From the NCBI GenBank assembly GCA_025363695.1, contig JANYDI010000002.1, forward strand, positions 1-14,973: a DNA stretch of 14,973 nucleotides, in the 5' to 3' direction. The notes beneath the pieces were generated by a model that did not search any database, was not told the DNA's origin, and worked only from the letters and a program-made list of their open reading frames with translations. Source of the DNA: Opitutia bacterium. GTDB taxonomy: Bacteria > Verrucomicrobiota > Verrucomicrobiia > Opitutales > JANYDI01. The position numbers were made by a program, and so were the translations under genes. Shown piece by piece: positions 13,048-14,973 of the stretch; positions within the stretch are counted from its first letter, which is position 1, and the number at the start of each line of letters is the position of its first letter.

Positions 13048-14688
13048 ATGAAAAAACTAAAAAACTCTATCAATAAATGGTTGTTCTTCGTGGGCGCTTT
13101 TTACTGTTTGAGTGGAGTCACCCTGCATGCCAAGGTGGACTTGATTACTAGAGATGAAGACAGCACATTTAGTCTTAGCACCTCTGGTAAGCAAGCTGCC
13201 GCAGCTGCCACTGAAGAACTTCGCTTCTTCGGCGAGGGCGATTCCTTTGCAAACTATGAAAAAGAAGAAGCTGAAAAAGACGGCTTCGTGCTGATCAAGA
13301 GCTCTAAGGAAAGGATTCATGACCTGTGTGTGAGCGCTGAAACCCTGAAGGAAAAAGGTCTTTTCCCCTTCGGAGTCAATGCGCTGATGTTTGGCAAGAA
13401 GCACGCTTTCGACAGTAAAGCTACGCTGATTAGTCTAATCAGTCAAAACGCTGAAGGCCCCTTGGGTACTCTAGCTAGGGGCATGGAATACACCTGCGCC
13501 GATAAATTACTAGGCGGACTCTCCAACCTCTTGGGCTGGGTGGTTTTTGCCGGTGAAATGGGAGCTAATTGGCAGCTAAGCCTACTGCTATCTAGCAAGT
13601 ATGCGCTTCCTTGCTTGGAAGCCGGCAGTCAGTTTGCTAACTGGATGTACCCTGCGGTTAAAATGGAAGGCCCTTGGTCTTTCAGCAATTATGCCACCTA
13701 TGTGTCAAAAAATGCCGAGCGTTGGACTTTGCGTAACGGCCTAGAGGGTATTTTTGCTCAAAACCTCGAACTGCCTTTCTACTGTGCCTCGTACTGCATG
13801 GTCCGGGCAGCACACCTGCTGGGCAATGCCGCTTGCGGTTATGCTTACAACGCTAGCTGGAATTATGCTGTCAAGAACTACTGCCCAAGCGGCGAGTGTC
13901 TGGACGTCATGGCTCAGGAAGCTAAGCATGCGCTTGAGAGTGAAGCCCAAAAGCAGCTGAGCGCAGAAGACACAGCCCTCGTGCTTGCCTTCGGTGACCA
14001 AGCGGACACATTAAGGCAAGACGGCGACCTTTCTCCTGCGATAAAGGCCCTATTCCTCGGAGAGGAATGTGCTGATATGTCGGAAGATCAGGTCAAAGCT
14101 GTCCTTGACCAACGCATCGAAACGCTCTCAAAGCTCTATCCTGCTGCATCCAACCTGCGCACGCTAGCCAACGCCTCTATCCAAGGCGTTTTCATGCTCT
14201 CACAACCAGTAACGCACTGGATACTGGGTCAGTTCATCTCAACAGAAGTCCTAGGCGCTTGCTCCATTCCCTTCCTAAAATTCGTGGGAATGACCGCCGA
14301 CGTGATCTCTAAAGGGATGGGTAACACCTGGATGAGCTCCTTAGTGTGCACTAATGCCAAAGGCATGATGGCCAACAATATGGGCTCCCTGTCTGCCCGT
14401 GCGGTTCAACTGTTTATGGAAGCCGTTAAATGCACGCCCGCTGTAGCTGCTGCCCTGATGGAAAAGGCCTCAACCCTCTATCAGTACGGACAAAACATGC
14501 GCGCTTATGCCTATGACGCTTTCTACGGTAAATCAGTAGCTCCAGGCGCTAGCGAAGGCCCTGTAGCAACACCCGTAGCCGCAAAGCCCGAGCCAAAGGC
14601 AATGATCGGCGCCACAGACAAGGCTCCCGCTGCTCCAGCGAAAACAGAAGGCTTCATGAGCCGGATGTTAAAGAAGTGGTGGAAGTAA
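13048..14688 (+). CDS. Exported cysteine-containing protein of unknown function
   Basis: I do not recognise this 546-aa product. The signal peptide is clear (KKLKNSINK, hydrophobic core, LHA at 26-28), and GGAG at 13035-13038 stands 9 nt before the ATG. The mature part has 12 cysteines spread over about 70-470, consistent with disulfides in the periplasm or outside the cell. Several moderately hydrophobic Gly/Ala-rich stretches occur: LLGGLSNLLGWVVFAGEMG near 150-170, AAHLLGNAACGYAY near 250-265, and TLANASIQGVFMLSQPVTHWILGQF near 370-395. They suggest amphipathic helices or membrane association. A charged acidic segment (about 285-345) separates two halves. The C-terminus is an Ala/Pro-rich linker (about 495-530) with a short basic tail (SRMLKKWWK). 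It is transcribed alone, with the symporter diverging upstream and repeat E 15 nt after its stop. A secreted or surface protein used in host interaction is possible but unproven. Confidence 0.75.
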   Translation: MKKLKNSINKWLFFVGAFYCLSGVTLHAKVDLITRDEDSTFSLSTSGKQAAAAATEELRFFGEGDSFANYEKEEAEKDGFVLIKSSKERIHDLCVSAETLKEKGLFPFGVNALMFGKKHAFDSKATLISLISQNAEGPLGTLARGMEYTCADKLLGGLSNLLGWVVFAGEMGANWQLSLLLSSKYALPCLEAGSQFANWMYPAVKMEGPWSFSNYATYVSKNAERWTLRNGLEGIFAQNLELPFYCASYCMVRAAHLLGNAACGYAYNASWNYAVKNYCPSGECLDVMAQEAKHALESEAQKQLSAEDTALVLAFGDQADTLRQDGDLSPAIKALFLGEECADMSEDQVKAVLDQRIETLSKLYPAASNLRTLANASIQGVFMLSQPVTHWILGQFISTEVLGACSIPFLKFVGMTADVISKGMGNTWMSSLVCTNAKGMMANNMGSLSARAVQLFMEAVKCTPAVAAALMEKASTLYQYGQNMRAYAYDAFYGKSVAPGASEGPVATPVAAKPEPKAMIGATDKAPAAPAKTEGFMSRMLKKWWK

Positions 14689-14703
14689 AGAAAAGCTAAA
14701 GGG

Positions 14704-14965
14704 CTAAGGGGCACTCGTGCCCCTTAGGATCCCCTTTCGATAGCGATTTTGCGAAATACTGCGTATTTCGACAAAATCGCTATCGATAAGTATATACTAA
14801 GCCCCCCATAGATCGCGAAGCGATCCGGGAGTACATTCATTTCGATCGCGAAGCGATCTGGGTGGGCCTTAGTATTTCCTGCCAGGTAGCGATTTTATCG
14901 AAATACGCAGTATTTCGTAAAATCGCTACCTGTAGGGGATCCTAAGGGGCGCAAGCGCCCCTTAG
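14704..14965 (+). repeat. Composite palindromic element, copy E (complete)
   Basis: Complete 262-bp copy. Left terminal hairpin 14704-14727 (CTAAGGGGCAC/TC/GTGCCCCTTAG). Left long hairpin 14737-14786 (TCGATAGCGATTTTG arms, CGAAATAC/GTATTTCG tip). Central ATACTAAG 14794-14801 pairs with CTTAGTAT 14868-14875 and encloses GATCGCGAAGCGATC at 14811-14825 and 14844-14858. Right long hairpin 14883-14932 (CAGGTAGCGATTTTA arms, same CGAAATAC tip). Right terminal hairpin 14942-14965 (CTAAGGGGCGC/AA/GCGCCCCTTAG). From 14704 to about 14877 it matches the reverse complement of copy C with about two mismatches; beyond that the right long hairpin has different arms. It begins 15 nt after the stop of the exported protein. 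Confidence 0.95.
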
Positions 14966-14973
14966 CCCTTCTT

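Noticed and set aside
1..14965. CRISPR array
   Set aside because: The repeats are few, kilobases apart and internally palindromic, with no regular spacers and no cas genes.

Overview
The window reads as a piece of chromosome from a Gram-negative, probably host-dependent bacterium. The main clue is a nucleotide transporter of the NTT/Tlc ATP:ADP exchange family (6489-8051, minus), typical of Chlamydiota, Rickettsiales and other intracellular bacteria. A LptD-type outer-membrane barrel protein, a SurA-like chaperone/isomerase, Ddl and FtsQ imply an LPS-bearing outer membrane and a peptidoglycan/division apparatus. The style of the LptD and the ddl-ftsQ order would fit a PVC-type bacterium (Verrucomicrobiota-like), but the sequence alone does not settle the phylum. 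No rRNA, tRNA, CRISPR array, transposase or phage gene was seen.

Layout from left to right: truncated composite repeat A (1-269); acyl-lipid/acyl-CoA desaturase and riboflavin synthase, both minus; repeat B (2102-2344) in the divergent gap; an exported BPL_N-type lipoprotein followed 7 nt later by lptD, both plus; repeat C (5154-5418) between convergent genes; a minus-strand pair NTT then SurA-like PPIase, 2 nt apart; a minus-strand pair ddl then ftsQ overlapping by 10 nt; an exported proline-rich protein with a basic tail (minus); half repeat D (11545-11675); a divergent dicarboxylate/amino-acid:cation symporter (minus); a divergent control region; an exported cysteine-containing unknown protein (plus); repeat E (14704-14965).

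Functionally the genes cover envelope building (lptD, SurA-like, ddl, ftsQ, desaturase), import from a host or rich environment (NTT, symporter), flavin synthesis (ribE), and two exported proteins of unknown role.

The most unusual feature is the set of five composite palindromic elements filling nearly every sizeable gene gap. A complete copy is about 240-265 bp. It has a GC-rich hairpin at each end, an outer inverted repeat around GGATCC, two long AT-rich hairpins, and a central inverted repeat enclosing one or two short hairpins with a GAA triloop. Stem sequences differ among copies but change on both arms together, so pairing is kept. Copies C and E are almost identical over about 174 nt in opposite orientation, flanking 9.3 kb. 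Two genes take their stop codons from an element.
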